Of a stretch of 64,000 nt of DNA, positions 1 to 11,945 are shown one piece after another. The notes beneath the pieces were generated by a model. The model ran no database searches and was not told the origin of the DNA. It saw only the letters and a program-made list of their open reading frames with translations. A program made the position numbers and the translations under genes. The stretch spans positions 384,501 through 448,500 of the forward strand of contig NC_053044.1 in assembly GCF_003473485.1 (NCBI RefSeq), read 5' to 3'. The stretch's first letter is position 1. Each line of letters starts with the position of its first letter. The stretch is from Medicago truncatula (taxonomy: Eukaryota > Streptophyta > Magnoliopsida > Fabales > Fabaceae).

Positions 1-1071
1 TATCAAATTTTATAATTTTTATTATATGTAATTAAAAATATTAATAAGTAAATTTGTGCATTAACATTTGTGAAGTGGTTCACAACAACATGTATTTAGG
101 AACAAATTGAGTCTCATTGAATAAATGAAATTAAGAGAAAGTAGCATTGAGTTGTAGTCATATTTTGTTGGTAGAATGACAAAGGAAACAAAAGAAGAAG
201 AAGAAAATAGAAATGCTCAGGTTGGAGCATTAAGCCTTAACACTATTTTTAACTTCTACGGAGAAGTCTGCCAAAAGCTCAGACTTAATCTTGAATGGCA
301 TCCGAGCTTGCCCAAATATTCACACATAAGTTGTTTTTCTAATTACATGTTGGAAATATTAAGAATTTGCTCATTTAAATTAAAAATCTTCACCAACAAA
401 TGTGAGTGCTGCATATGGCAACGAAGATGAATGGATTCTAAAAAACCTATCTCACAAATAACATTTTGAATAGAATTGTTGATTACCAACATTCACTTCA
501 AATAGCTCGGCAAAAATCATAGCATTTAACGATATACAACTACTATTTTTTCATAATGAATTAACGATAATTTTATACCATAAATATTTTGTAGTTATAG
601 TGATCATTCCGTCTCTTTACCTCTCTCTTTATACACACACATGTGTGTGTGCGCGCATAACCAAGATCCGTTAACACCAAGTAAGTCAAATTATTGGTAA
701 AATTAACCATTATTGTAAAAGATCGTGGTGTTTAATTTAATCCAAGTTGAGAAACTTCTTTAAAGGATGACATTTCAACAAAATAAAGGTTAATGAACAA
801 CCCAAATTTTGATTACAAAGATATATTGACGCATTACGGAAGCGTAGGCTAGCAAACGCTAAACCTAAAAAGAAAATAACAAATTCCCAAGCGACAAACT
901 TGTGAAAATAGGGTTCTTGAATCCACCAGAAAATAGAGAAAAGTCTCAGAAATATTATTGATTGAATAAAAGTTATCTCTTAGGCTACAACTGTTAAGCT
1001 TAATATGGAAATAACAAACCCTAATTGGCCAAAAATAACAAATTGAAAACAAAATAGAAAGTTCTAGAAAA
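1..1071. other. AT-rich stretch without recognisable gene
   Basis: No coding sequence that I recognise. The open frame at 176-430 (+) is short, low in complexity and matches no family I know. A short CA/TG/CG dinucleotide run lies near 634-656. The stretch may include the 3' end of the retroelement that follows, but I could not find a matching LTR pair. Confidence 0.4.
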
Positions 1072-1102
1072 TTAGAGTGAAATAATAAATACTACTAAAT
1101 TA

Positions 1103-1569
1103 CTAATAAAATCCTCCTGCATCAATCTCCTCCACCTCTGAAGAACTCGACCTCGAGTTCTCGTTTTGATAAAGAGCTTCCATGTATGTTGACTCTTCCA
1201 ATGAACAGGAGACCACCCTCCGGGATCCCATTGAGTGAAATGTAAGTGCTTGACAGATGAAGAGTCGTGCCTTTTCCCAGAATACATACCTCCTAACAAT
1301 TTGAAAACCCAAGCGATATAAGAATCAGCAGAACAGAAAGGTATGTAAATAATCACATCATCACCCAAAGCTTGGCACAAAATAATTGTTGGATCAATTA
1401 GCCCCCATGGTCCAATTTCACACTTGTCAGACATATTTGAAAAATCATGGCAAGGAACTCGAATGACAAAGCTCTCCATGTGCACATGTAATCGAACTAT
1501 AGCTTTATTTTCCCATTCCACACAAGTACTAAAAATTGAAATGTAGTGTTGGGCTGGTGGTTCACTCAT
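1103..1569 (-). pseudogene. Unrecognised retroelement-associated ORF
   Basis: Two overlapping minus frames (165 codons from 1569, 69 codons from 1312) cover this stretch. A WDPGGW motif and the Glu/Ser/Arg-rich end resemble the poorly characterised 3' ORFs of legume retroelements, but this is a recollection of style and not a domain match. The two frames probably belong to one original ORF broken by a frameshift. It sits downstream of the subtilase fragment in the same orientation. Confidence 0.3.
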
Positions 1570-1689
1570 AAAAAGATACTTTTGAGCATAATCCGAAAGT
1601 TGATTACAGAATTTACACCCTCATAATGAAGATCATGCTCTTTGATTTGCCTACATATGCAAGCTTCTTCACTGGTTATGTAGTTAGGA

Positions 1690-2929
<1,240 letters not shown>

Positions 2930-3056
2930 TCATTTATACTAACACCTCTAGAGAATACATTAACAGTTTTGTTCGGAGTAGCAATAACTGGTCCAGTGTT
3001 CATCAGAACTCCCTCATGTAAGTTTTCCACCTTCTCAAGTATACCAGAAGCATTAA

Positions 3057-4115
3057 TCAACCCACTTTCACATTCTGGTAACATGGTGGTATGTGATCTT
3101 TATTGGAGGATTCCATCAAGGGTACTGATGCCAAGCAATGATCATTAGGTATCAAGTTTTCTTGATATGTACGTTTGAAATGTTCTTGTTCCTCTCTTTT
3201 GTCATCCATTTCAGCTAGAACACAGTCACTAGCCTCATGATGCAAATCTACGCCAACATGCTTCCCATTATTTTGCAAAGAGGAACAGATTACATCGTTC
3301 TCGGTTTGATGAGCAGATGATTCATTATGTGTTGTCTCCATTGATAACAAGTCTGCTGAATTATGAAAATCCTCTTCATTAATGAACTGATCCGCCTCTT
3401 CAATTATATCATCATAACCACCCTTCACCGGCGTTTCATACATCCGTGGCGACGAGAGCTGATTCCTCTCCAATTTTTCAATTGAAACAAGTGGCGAGAG
3501 AGACAATCTACCGCGAGAGTTAAATCTTTCAAGCATCAACTGTTTCATCCTTCTCCAAGTTCGAATAGGGTTTTTTCTTTGTCTCCGTCTCTGAACAACG
3601 AGTCTATCCCACCAAACAGCGGCGTTACTTTTCAGTCTGTTCGCAGCCATCTTAACATGCTTGCTTTCCAGGACGTCCATGATGTCGAAAAATCTGTCAA
3701 CATCAATCTCCCAATCCAAAAATTCTTCTACTCCCATTGTTCCGTAAAACAATGGAATATCAGCCTTTACGCCGTAATCATGGTGATTCCCACGTCCATC
3801 GCCCTCTTCAGTCACGACTACCTTCTCTTCAGGACTCGAATCATCAATAGTCTGATTGTTATTACAAACCCTAATAATTGGAATTGGTACTTCTCCCCTG
3901 TTCTGAATATTCCTGTTGTAGTAGTTGTTATTGTTGGCGTTGTTGTTGTCAACCTTAGCTGTCCATGCCGCCATCTGATCTGACAGAGCTTTGATGGTCG
4001 TGGTAAGAGTCGCGGTTATGCCGGCAAACTCTGCCCTCGTCATCGGTTGATCTCCCATGGCTGATCCGTTAGAAAAAGAAGGAGAAACCTGCTCTGATAA
4101 CAACTGACACGCCAC
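3057..4115 (-). pseudogene. Ty3/gypsy-type gag ORF
   Basis: 352 open codons. The segment around KADIPLFYG ... WWDRL ... W-RMKQLMLERF is the typical retrotransposon gag capsid-like region, preceded by an Asn-rich linker (NNNANNNNYYN). After about residue 195 the protein leaves the gag pattern and becomes acidic and unrecognised; no CCHC zinc knuckle is seen. The first 14 codons overlie the tRNA primer-binding site, so the real start is more likely the Met at codon 20 (near 4058, MGDQPMTRAEF). Gag normally packages element RNA in virus-like particles; this copy is cut off before any pol region. Confidence 0.7.
4088..4103 (-). promoter_or_regulatory. Primer-binding site complementary to initiator Met tRNA
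   Basis: On the minus strand the sequence TTGTTATCAGAGCAGG matches the common plant retroelement primer site TGGTATCAGAGC at 11 of 12 positions. It lies just upstream of gag, as expected, which implies that the 5' LTR of the element lay above about 4107. Confidence 0.6.
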
Positions 4116-5224
4116 TCAAGTAGGTCCTTGAACCTATAAAGATCGTTTGTTTGATCTAAATCTCCTCATGATTTGTCTACAACTGTCCATTGAGATAGTT
4201 GTCCAAGTTACAGTTTTGGATCATAAAACCATAATCGTCCCACTATAAAGCTTTGCTCATAGTATAGGCTTAGGTACACTCTTTTTTAATCTAAAACCTC
4301 ACAACATTCATGATGTTCTTTAAGGATGGAGCATATTTTATGGATTTGACTGTTATTATTGTCTTCTTATCTCTATATGTCCTTCCCATAATATGAAGCA
4401 CTACAAATTCTTTAAATATGGTCACATACGGGTTAATGGACAATGCAAACATGAGAAACTTGAGGGGGTTCTTTGCTAAACTCTATTCAAAAAGTTCGTC
4501 ATCATCAAAAGTTGTTGTGGCAGAATCTCTAATTGGCGCTCTAACGATAACAAACATCTTAATTATATTTGTTGTGTCAAAATCTCTAATTGGTGCTCTA
4601 ACGATAACAAACATCTTAATAATATTTTTGAAGATTTTGGTCTCTTTGTGATCTAATTTGTGTGCTTTAATCTTATACAGATTCTCGTTTTAGTTATATG
4701 CATCATGATCACTAAAAGCACTTGAGTTTTGTAATGACATGAAAAAAATCATAATTATTTACTGTCGGTGCATATATTTTAACTGTTGACAATATATAAA
4801 ATTGGACAATACTAGGACCAGGTGCTATGCGTTATTAAATAATGACTGTAGATTTTACTTTTATCCATCTAAGTGATGAAAAGTGAGTGAAAAAAATGCG
4901 ATGGAGTATTTGATTTTATTCTTGTGAGATTCAAATATTTTGAAAAGAGAAGTGTTCTTGATAATTTAATATGTATTCTTTAGGGATGAGGGAATGGTCT
5001 TTCTTTGCCACTTTGATTCACCAAAATAATGCCATCAAAACTTGAGGAGAAATCTTAAGATTTTAAACTAGGTGTATGAAATAAGACTTCAAGCCTATAC
5101 AAATATGAAATGAGACTCCAAGGGGTTAACCTCTAATTTACTCTAAGGTAAAATACACATTTCTCAAGGGGTTGACCTCTAATTTACATCAGGGACTAAA
5201 CTGGACTATAAATAACTAAAAATA
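4116..5224. other. Intergenic, possible LTR remnant
   Basis: The part just above 4107 would hold the 5' LTR of the retroelement at 1-4 kb, but I could not define its ends. Apart from the two-copy tandem repeat at 4511-4627 I see no gene here. Confidence 0.4.
4511..4627. repeat. Two-copy tandem repeat, about 58 bp
   Basis: Units 4511-4570 and 4571-4627 share a run centred on CTCTAACGATAACAAACATC with few changes. The open frame across it simply translates the repeat twice. Confidence 0.8.
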
Positions 5225-8200
5225 TTAAATTTTAGCTTTGTCAAGTGCTGGAGTCAATTTGAAGCTAATATCACCATAAGGCTCCTCTTGTTGTACATCA
5301 ATAAGATCATGAGTCTTTAACACCTGAAATGCAACATACAGATATAAGTTTTGGAGATTAAGGATATGCACTGTCAGCATACAGTTATTTTACACTAACA
5401 TCCAATCATGTAACTCTTCAATTTTGCACATCAAGTTTGACAGTTTTTAAATAAAAGACGGTTATTTGTTGTGTTGGCGAGCTGAGATTGGTTGTTGATG
5501 TAAAACAATTTAATATCATTTAATCTCTAATTTTTAACTTGGAAATGTCATGACTCACCAAAACTTCAAAGAACATCCTAGCAGCAATCTTTCTAGTTTT
5601 TCCATCCAAGATCTTGTTCAAGCTGAAATCTTCAGCAGGTTGCTCCGGAATTGTTGTACATGGAGAATAATCTTTTAAATATTGAGCTAGACCCCTGGAA
5701 TTTTGAAGAACAAAGTTAACATAACAACTTATGTGGCACAAATCCAAGTGGAAAGCTTTTCCAGAGCCTTTCGCTAAGTGATTTAATGTTACATGATATG
5801 AACAACTTGAACAAGAACATATATATTCTAAAATAGTAATAAATCGATAAGTACCTAGTCCTCCCAGACAATGTATCAATACTTCTACTTGTACTTTGTG
5901 AACCTGTCATTAAAACGTTTACGTCAACTATAATATCACTGTTGCAGAAACTCGCTATCCAATATTAACATAGCATGAGTAAAATACTGTCATGAATCAA
6001 ATAGCAGATGACATGAAAATAGAACATACTGGCTGTGGCTGGTGTACTATCTTCTTCGAGAAACCAGAGGTCCTACAATAACAAAGGTTGATAAGATATT
6101 AGATTACTTGAAATGCTTCAATTCAACCAAAAGCAAAACAGTACAAGGATATTGTGTACAAGGTAGAACATGCAGGATAGCACTGTGATAGTTTGATAAG
6201 TATGAACAGAAGAGAACGTGTCACACGAAAATATTCATTAAACCATGGAACGAAACGGAGACCAACAATATGTCATAAGTATATCCTTACCTATCATAAG
6301 AGAGCAAAAAGATGCAAGTATAAATATCTCATTCAATTTTTTTTCTCAACTCATGTAAAAATGCTAACTAGAATAAAAGTTTTATGCTGAAATGGAACAT
6401 AATTCATCAAGTGAGATTGTACAGAAGTATTCATAAAAAGGCGTTAAATCTTACGTCTTTTCCAGCAGAATTGATAAATTGATTAGTATCTGAAAAGTCA
6501 TGGCTCTGCAATATGTTATCATGATATGTGCTAGAAGTTCCAGTTTCAGATGCATGAGCTCGAGGTGATGTTGCACCATATGGTATGTCCATTCCCTCAG
6601 AAACCGAAGTAGGAGTCGCAACACCTCCTTTAACAGGGCTTCTATAAGCACTTGGAATAATCTGTTCAGTTTCTTTACTTTGAGTTGGGATAGTGGCAGG
6701 TTGATCATCAGCAACGTCACGAATGTGTTCAATATCTTCCACACCAGATGCATTAACGATCTCAGGTGCATCTGTTATTGGCTCATCAACAACGATTTCA
6801 GGTGCATCAGTTGTTGGCTCGTCAACAGCAATTTCAGGTGCATCAATTATTGGCTCATCAGCAACTTGATTAATTGGAGGAGGAGTAATAGTAGTATTAT
6901 CCGGATGATCTTCCTCAGAGATGACCAAGTGAGGTTTTGAACATATATATTCCCTTCTTTGTATGTTTAGAAGTTCATTGCATATTCCTGAATAAGAAGC
7001 CACAAGTTTCAATTGAGAAATTCATAAGGGAATGCAAGTACCAAAATTTTCAGATTGAACGATAAAGAACAGCTACCTGTAAATAAAGGCTGGTCAAAAA
7101 CACCCTCCTTGAACCGTTTGCTCTTCAGTTCCCATGCACCCAAAGTAGTGACGTCCCTTCGCCTCCGTCGTATGTTACGAGTATCATTAAGGGCTCTCTT
7201 CATGACTCTATAGAGGTATCCCAACATGAGCAATGAGTATGGGAAAACCGTGCATTTCTACATGTAACTATATGTTGCAGGACACAAAAGCAGTTGAATC
7301 AAACAATGAAAAAATTACCTATTTGGTAACACTATGGGGTCATCATAGAATTGATTTCTCTTCCTTACTCTTTGAGGCCTCTCGCCCTGACCCTGACCCT
7401 CCATTTGAGGGACAGGACCCTGTCCCTGCTCCATTTGATGGGTAGAACTCTGTCCCTGCTCCATTTGAGGGGTAGGAAGCATCGCAGCATCGAAAGAACA
7501 ACTCCTAAGAGATGGTTCAGAAATTGGCCCTGAGATTGAGTACGAAAAAATCAGTTATAAATTTATATGATTCATATGTAAATGTAAGAGAAAGGTAAGC
7601 ACTGACCTCCATGAACTTGTCCATCTGAGGCACCACCTTGAGAAGCATCTGGAGTTGGTGGTCTAGCTGGTTGAGTTGGGGGGGTTTCAGCATGGATCTC
7701 AGGAATCATTTCAGGAGTCTGATCCTTTTCATGAACAGTTATATCGATATCCATATCTGTTGGAATATTTTCAACAGCATCATTGGAAGGATCACGAAGA
7801 CTTTCCGGTGGCAATGTCTGTTTTGTAACGGGATCCTGAAAGATATGATTGTTATCATCACTAGTATGACTGGTAGTATGTGACTCTATATGGGAACTTG
7901 GACCACCATCTTGAACATCCACTACCCTTGTCGACGATGGAGATTGGGGAATAAATCTATAAGGACAAACAAAGATGTTGGTTCATAAGAGGAAACAGAA
8001 ATGAAAATGCAACTAAACACCAAAACCAACAAAAAACTTACTCTTCTTTGGAATATATCTATAAGGACAAATAACAATGTATTATTCTATTGGTTCATAA
8101 GAGGAAACAGAAATAAAAATGTAACTGAACACCAAAACCAACAAATCTTACTCTTCCTCATTTGGTCTTGCCTCAGAATCTGGTAGCGGTTGTGCATTTG

Positions 8201-10472
8201 AAGGACTAAATGGTATGTCCTAAAAATACAAGAAAACAAGTAGATGAAATAAATTTCTAACTCAAAAAAAAAAAAAAAACATTATTCAAATTAAAGTCGT
8301 AAGTTCTATATATATAAAAGGAATGAGAAGGAAAGGAAAAAGCATGCACCTCATCGAAACGTATAGCCACATAATTATCCACTACAATAGGACTTCGATC
8401 TGCACATAGCATTAAAATATTTTAAACTTTCATGTGTTACTTAAAAAATACATAACTAAAATTATGCATCCACTTAGTTAACCTGCAAGAGTAATCTCAT
8501 CTTGACTCCTTATGTGAGCATCCTCATACCTAAGACATAACCAATTTTATATCAGTTGATTAAAAAAATTGGTAATAATATGAAAAGATAAAAGAAAACT
8601 CAGTTGTATAGAGATTTTGATAATAGTATGAAAAGATAAAGGAGACTCTACCCGTTAAAATCTATTTCATAGCCTAAGTTAAGCGCATCAAGGTCAAAAG
8701 TGGCTGGCATGGTAATAGTATGAACCGGTGCTTGCCTAGCATCCTCAGGTAAAGTATTATTTGATACTGAAGCAAATACTTTGTACAAAACAGTCCGAAC
8801 AAGATTGCAGTCGTTAAGAAGGTAATCAACTTTTTTCGAATAAATACGAACAACACCTAAGAGTAGGTGAGCTGACATCCTCAATGCAATGGGAACACCA
8901 GGATCCATTATATGCTCTAAAAGTAACATTCAAGATCAATGTCAATCACTACGTTAATCATTACAACAATATTGAAAAACATTGTAGAAAGCAGAACCTC
9001 TATACAATTGCTTAAAAAATGAAATTTCAATAAAAAAAAAAAACTAAGCTGATAAAAAACAGATTGGGTCCAATAAAGGATGAAACTAGCTATGACATAA
9101 AATCTGGGAACAAACCGATCATCCGGTCAAAAAATGGCAGTTCAGGTGATTTCACCAGTTGGACCACTATTTCTTTTGGGATTTTATTTAACAAAACACA
9201 CTTATATTTATAACCAAAGCTCCACACCGATTATATTGTGAAAATTAAAACCCTGCAGAATAACATTGTCCATCATGAGTGACCGCAAACCCAGATGGAA
9301 TTTTATCTGATTTTGAACAAGCTACAAACTTTTCAAGTTTGAGATTATTAAAATGTCTACAACAATGTCAACAGATATTGTGGAAAGCAAAAAACCTAAT
9401 AAATAAAATCTCTAAATGCAAGTTTAGAAGAATAAAACAAAACTATCATACAAACAAAATCAACAAACAAAATTCAATAATTAAAATTCATAAATTACTA
9501 ACTTCAATAACTTCCAAGGTCCTCAATTGGCACAAACACCCCACCATTCACAAAAGGAACAAATACACAAGGAAAATTAAAACCCAATAGAGAAAAAAAA
9601 ATAAAAACTATCAAACTTTGAGAATAAAAACATTCATAAACATCCTCACCACCCCCACAATAGGAACTAACAGACTCAAAAATTAAGTCTAAAAGAATGG
9701 CTCAAAAATCTCAACAAATGACTGAAAACCCAAGTTTTGATAAACTTTGAGAACAAAAAATTATTTTTTGTTTTCAACCAAGAAAAAATAAATTTTTATA
9801 TGAAAAATTAAAACCCAATAGAATGAATAACATTACCCCCTCAAAAAATTTCAAACCCAGATGGGTTTTTGACAAAAAAAAAAATTAGTTTTTTCTATTC
9901 AATCATAGTAAAATTAAAATACATTAGAATGAAGAACATTACCGCTAAAAAAAATCCAAAAACCCAGATAGGATTTTGAGAAACTTTCAAACTTTGAAAT
10001 ACAAAAAACATTTTTTTTTGACAAATGAAATACAAAAAACATATAATTCAATCAAGAAAAATTAATTTTTTTTATGAAAAACTAGAACCAAATAGAATGA
10101 GTAACATTACCCCCAGAAAAAAACTCAAAACCCAGATAGAATTTTGACAACAAAAAAAAATTATTTGTTGTTTTCAATCAAGAAAAAAATAAAAAAAATA
10201 TGAAAAATTAAAACCCAATAGAATAAACAACATCAACCCTCCAAAGATCACAAAACCCATATAGGAATTTGAGAAAAATTTAATCTTTTAAACTTTAAGA
10301 TGAAAAAAAAAAATTGAAAAATTGGGTTTTGAAGTAAATGGTACTTACGAACAGTGGAGGGAATATCAGTAGAAGCATACTGAGATTTCTTGAGTCTGTG
10401 TTGAAGATGAGCAGCGATCCAAACCGTTGAGAGTGGTCCTTTTCGCGCCAAAAACGTTTGAGAGTAAAACAT
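5225..10472 (-). CDS. RAD21/SCC1-type cohesin kleisin (SYN3-like)
   Basis: The product would be the kleisin subunit that closes the SMC1-SMC3 cohesin ring and is cut by separase. Thirteen exons: 10472-10349, 8916-8652, 8529-8483, 8399-8350, 8219-8152, 7956-7607, 7529-7319, 7207-7077, 6987-6455, 6072-6030, 5903-5855, 5694-5559, 5323-5225. All joins are GT-AG and keep frame, giving 701 codons. The N-terminal Rad21/Rec8 domain starts MFYSQTFLARKGPL and contains GVVRIYSKKVDYL; the C-terminal winged helix contains KTRKIAARMFFEVLVLKTHDLI and ends PYGDISFKLTPALDKAKI. The middle is acidic and Pro-rich, with DEPxxDAPEI repeats in the 533-bp exon. Length and N-terminus resemble Arabidopsis SYN3 (RAD21.2) more than SYN2 or SYN4; that subgroup call is tentative. 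Intron 1 is 1.4 kb and repeat-rich; E2F-like sites lie at the start. Confidence 0.92.
6770..6875 (-). repeat. In-frame coding repeat DEPxxDAPEI
   Basis: Within the large RAD21 exon a ten-codon unit (consensus V-DEP-x-x-DAPEI) occurs three times in tandem, then trails off before NASGVED. The unit is acidic and Pro-rich and lies in the central variable part of the kleisin, away from the SMC-binding ends. Confidence 0.8.
7957..8157 (-). repeat. Tandem duplication of an intron with both splice sites
   Basis: Two units, 7957-8046 and about 8056-8157, share long near-identical runs (for example GGTTCATAAGAGGAAACAGA on the plus strand). On the gene strand each unit carries a donor (GAAGA/GTAAG) and an acceptor (CCTTATAG/AT). 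The outcome is a possible 17-nt microexon at 8058-8042 between the 68-nt and 350-nt RAD21 exons. Only skipping it keeps the frame. Confidence 0.85.
9560..10345. repeat. Degenerate tandem repeats in RAD21 intron 1
   Basis: At least five diverged units of about 110-160 bp, each with AAAATTAAAACCCAATAGAA, then AACATTACCCCC, then CAAACCCAGATRGGATTTTG. Good starts are seen near 9571, 9805, 9915, 10077 and 10205; a weaker one is at 9241. A further copy lies outside the gene at 20374-20530. Confidence 0.7.
10441..10452 (-). promoter_or_regulatory. Palindromic E2F-type site inside RAD21 exon 1
   Basis: TTTCGCGCCAAA fits the palindromic E2F consensus TTTSGCGCSAAA. It is in coding sequence (codons of FLARKG) about 20 bp after the start codon. 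E2F control of S-phase genes is established in plants; its use here is inference. Confidence 0.5.
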
Positions 10473-10573
10473 TCTTCTTGTTTTTCTGTGTTGATTTTGT
10501 TGAAGAATTTTCAGAGAAATTAGGGGTTTATAAGAAATTAGGGTTACGATTGGTTTTATTTATTTAAGGAAAG

Positions 10574-10586
10574 TTTTTGGCGCGCG
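10574..10586. promoter_or_regulatory. E2F-like site upstream of RAD21
   Basis: TTTTTGGCGCGCG lies about 100 bp upstream of the start codon at 10472 and fits the core TTTSGCGC. Together with the site in exon 1 it brackets the probable transcription start. Confidence 0.55.
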
Positions 10587-11319
10587 ATTTTTGATGAAAT
10601 TTTGGTTTTTTTGAAGTGCCGCTTTTTATTTTATAGTGTCGTGTAATCGTGTCATGGAAGTTGTGTGGTTGTGTTGTGTTGGATACGATTCGTGTGTGGG
10701 TTTGTAACAAAACACCTTGGTTCATCCTTAATTTACGATAACTACCATTGTTATATTTATTCAATAAATATTCAAATTAATATTTATTTAACAAATTCAG
10801 CCAACTATGTTTATGTTTCCGATGACACTATTAATAAATTCATATCTTAATTTCAATAACATTGTTAATATAACATTATACAAAGTCCGCCAACAATAAA
10901 ACTTACTCTCTCCGTTCTTTTTTAATTGTCGTTTTCGTTTCTATTTAACCATCGTTTTGATATTTTAAAAGTATGATTTGTTAATTATATCTTTTGTCAA
11001 TTACTCTTATCTTTTTTAATAAAATTAATTAATGCTTTATATATTTGGAAAATTAAATTTTGTTTTTTTTAAACAAAGTTTGTTTCTTGTTATCCTAAAA
11101 TTTTAACAAAATTTTGTTACCTATAATAATGATTGAATAGTTAAAATTTTATAAATAAAATGAGCAGTAATTGTTAAAAATTTCAAGTGCAAAATAAAAG
11201 AACATATTTGGGAGAAAAATAAAATAAAAGACTGCATGAATGTTCAAAAGGAATAAAGAGTGAAAGACTCATTGGAACGGCTGATGATATAGTTGAAGAT
11301 GCATTTGATGAGATAGAAG

Positions 11320-11475
11320 AAAAATATTTAAAAATTGACAATTGTTTGTTATAAGAGAGTGCAAAAAAAAAATGTTGGAGAAAAGGATAGTAACCAACAA
11401 ATGTTTGTTACCAGAGAAAGATAACATATTAAATTTGTTGGAAAGAGAAAGTGTGTGCAAAAAAATAAAAATATA
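11320..11475 (-). repeat. Dispersed repeat, copy 1 of 2
   Basis: The reverse complement of this stretch aligns with 24130-24310: both have TTTTTTGCACACA, CTCTTTCTAACAAATTT-like, GTTATCTTTCTCT and AACAAACAATTGTCAA in the same order. A non-coding family of unknown class. Confidence 0.6.
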
Positions 11476-11875
11476 TTGATGGATTAAAATGAGGTATAAC
11501 AGGAAGAAAAGATTAAAAAATACACTTCGCTATTTTTGTGTTAATATTATAAAACGAACCCTTTAAAAGGAACGTAATAAGTATTTTAGAAGAATTGTTA
11601 AAAAGATATAATTGGAATAATTAAAAAAGTTTAAATGAGTTAATATCTATAGCTCACGATTATGATAGACTTCAAAGTTCAACAATTGTTAACAAATCTC
11701 TAAAAAATTGTTAACAAGTAATTTTATTATTTTATTTTATTATAAAAGTTCTTTAGTCCTTAGGCAACTTTTTGGAGTCAGAAAAGATGTTGCAAATTTC
11801 CTTTCTAATTTTTTGTTCTTTTTTTAGAAAATGATTGTGTATCTTATATATCTTATTTATGAATGTTCTGAAGTG

Positions 11876-11945
11876 TCCTCGTAAGCTTAACTCGGTTGGT
11901 AGAGATAATGCATAATATATGCAAGAATCCCGACCACCATAAAAA
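11876..11945 (+). repeat. tRNA-like SINE head, degenerate
   Basis: AGCTTAACTCGGTTGGTAGA is a tRNA D-arm/box-A-like motif and CCCGACCACCA follows 30 bp later without a proper box B. This resembles the tRNA-derived head of plant SINEs and not a working tRNA gene. Confidence 0.45.

Noticed and set aside
8042-8058. 17-nt microexon as a constitutive RAD21 exon
   Set aside because: Its inclusion breaks the frame and gives an early stop, while direct joining of 8152 to 7956 keeps the frame.
11876-11945. Possible tRNA gene
   Set aside because: Has a D-arm-like box A but no proper anticodon stem or box B; fits a SINE head better.
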